DNA of 6,433 bases from an uncultured Clostridia bacterium (GTDB lineage: Bacteria; Bacillota; Clostridia; Christensenellales; UBA3700): the NCBI GenBank assembly GCA_947176115.1, contig CAMWPK010000090.1, positions 1 to 6,433 of the forward strand, written 5' to 3'. A model generated the notes under the pieces. The model did no database searches, was not told the origin of the DNA, and saw only the letters and a list, made by a program, of their open reading frames with translations. The translations under genes were made by a program, and so were the position numbers. This document shows, piece by piece, positions 5,948 to 6,433 of the stretch (positions within the stretch are counted from its first letter, which is position 1; every line of letters begins with the position of its first letter).

Positions 5948-5959
5948 ACAAATGTTTGC
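5944..5959. promoter_or_regulatory. Palindrome over the DUF5131 -35, possible operator
   Basis: GCAAACAAATGTTTGC is an inverted repeat with perfect 7-bp arms and a 2-bp centre. It covers four bases of the -35 hexamer and the bases just upstream. An arrangement like this is typical of a repressor binding site. A hairpin role is unlikely because it lies outside the predicted transcript. No regulator gene is in the window, so the binding protein is unknown. Confidence 0.45.
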
Positions 5960-5968
5960 ATATGATGT

Positions 5969-5995
5969 AAAAAAATAGACGCATTATAGCGTCTA
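5969..5995 (-). terminator. Rho-independent terminator after yajC
   Basis: TAGACGC (5976-5982) and GCGTCTA (5989-5995) form a 7-bp stem with a 6-nt loop. On the minus strand it is followed by seven T residues. It starts 17 nt after the yajC stop codon. It should end the upstream transcript, so that the DUF5131 gene depends on its own promoter. Confidence 0.85.
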
Positions 5996-6011
5996 CTTTA
6001 TTTTTGATAAA

Positions 6012-6433
6012 TTAATCTTTGAGAAGAGTGTTGTTGTCCGTCTTTTCCAAAGAATCGCCGTTGACTTCTTGCGCTTCTGCTTTGAAATCCTCTCCGCCCT
6101 TCTTGCTCTTTTTATCAGCTTTCTTTTTAGCGAGTTCAGCATCTGCTTCAACGTCGTCCATAGCCATTACTTCCGGCGCTACCTTTTCTTCAAAAGTAGT
6201 TTCGCCCGTAGGCGCCTTAACAGATTGAAGTACGGTATATATAGCCGACTTATCAATGACTACCATCATACTTCCGTCGCCGTTTGCGCTAATGTCAAGC
6301 GTAAAAGTGCCTTCATTGTTGACTTTCTTAACTTCTCCAACAAATCCGCCAATAGTCTTGACCTTTGTTCCTACAGTGATGCCGTTCATCATTTCTTGCG
6401 CTTTCTTTTGACGCTTCTTTTGCGGAATGATAG
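6012..6433 (-). CDS. yajC: Preprotein translocase subunit YajC (5' end outside the window)
   Basis: Small accessory subunit of the Sec translocon that associates with SecDF at the cytoplasmic membrane. The frame stays open to the window edge, so the N-terminal membrane helix is missing. The visible 139 residues begin IIPQKKRQKKAQEMM, the basic segment that directly follows the helix in YajC, and continue GITVGTKVKTIGGFVGEV, the family's G-D/T-K/R-V-x-T-x-GG-x-x-G-x-V core. The ATG at 6390-6392 is therefore internal, not the start. The core ends near IDKSAIYTVLQ; about 70 further residues form a low-complexity tail rich in Lys, Glu, Asp and Ala, longer than in YajC of E. coli, which is about 110 residues in all. 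The gene is followed by a terminator. secD and secF are not seen downstream. Confidence 0.9.
   Translation of the reverse strand, partial: IIPQKKRQKKAQEMMNGITVGTKVKTIGGFVGEVKKVNNEGTFTLDISANGDGSMMVVIDKSAIYTVLQSVKAPTGETTFEEKVAPEVMAMDDVEADAELAKKKADKKSKKGGEDFKAEAQEVNGDSLEKTDNNTLLKD

Overview
The window looks like chromosomal DNA from a low-to-moderate GC member of the Clostridia, probably an uncultured gut lineage. The main reason is a SCIFF peptide (six Cys in forty-five) beside its radical SAM/SPASM maturase, a pair that is a hallmark of that class. Strong GGAGG ribosome binding sites, sigma-A type promoters and Firmicute-style S2, EF-Ts and UMP kinase proteins agree. The exact genus cannot be read from the sequence.

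All eight supported genes are on the minus strand, so transcription runs from high to low coordinates. In that order they are: the 3' part of yajC (6433-6012), cut by the window edge and followed by a clear terminator; a DUF5131 (phage Gp37/Gp68-like) cysteine-rich protein with its own promoter; a four-helix membrane protein resembling the TIGR04086 family; scfA, a 57-residue SCIFF precursor not covered by any longer reading frame; scfB, its maturase; rpsB; tsf; and pyrH. Terminators lie after yajC, tsf and pyrH. Promoters are visible before the DUF5131 gene, scfA (a perfect consensus with an extended -10) and rpsB.

Functionally there are three blocks. YajC belongs to the Sec translocon accessory complex. 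The central block is a ranthipeptide locus: ScfB should install a thioether on ScfA (predicted Cys31 to Thr36), next to a small membrane protein of unknown role and a second cysteine-rich, possibly radical-SAM-like protein. The last block is the conserved translation and nucleotide group: ribosomal protein S2, EF-Ts and UMP kinase. The usual neighbours secD/secF (after the SCIFF locus) and frr (after pyrH) are not seen.

The most interesting points are the SCIFF peptide with a 15-residue basic tail and its own strong promoter; the DUF5131 gene lying between yajC and the SCIFF block; a palindrome over the DUF5131 -35 element whose core recurs at the same offset in the rpsB promoter; and a pyrH gene isolated between two terminators behind a long hairpin, with no obvious promoter. 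No CRISPR array, insertion sequence, tRNA or rRNA was seen.
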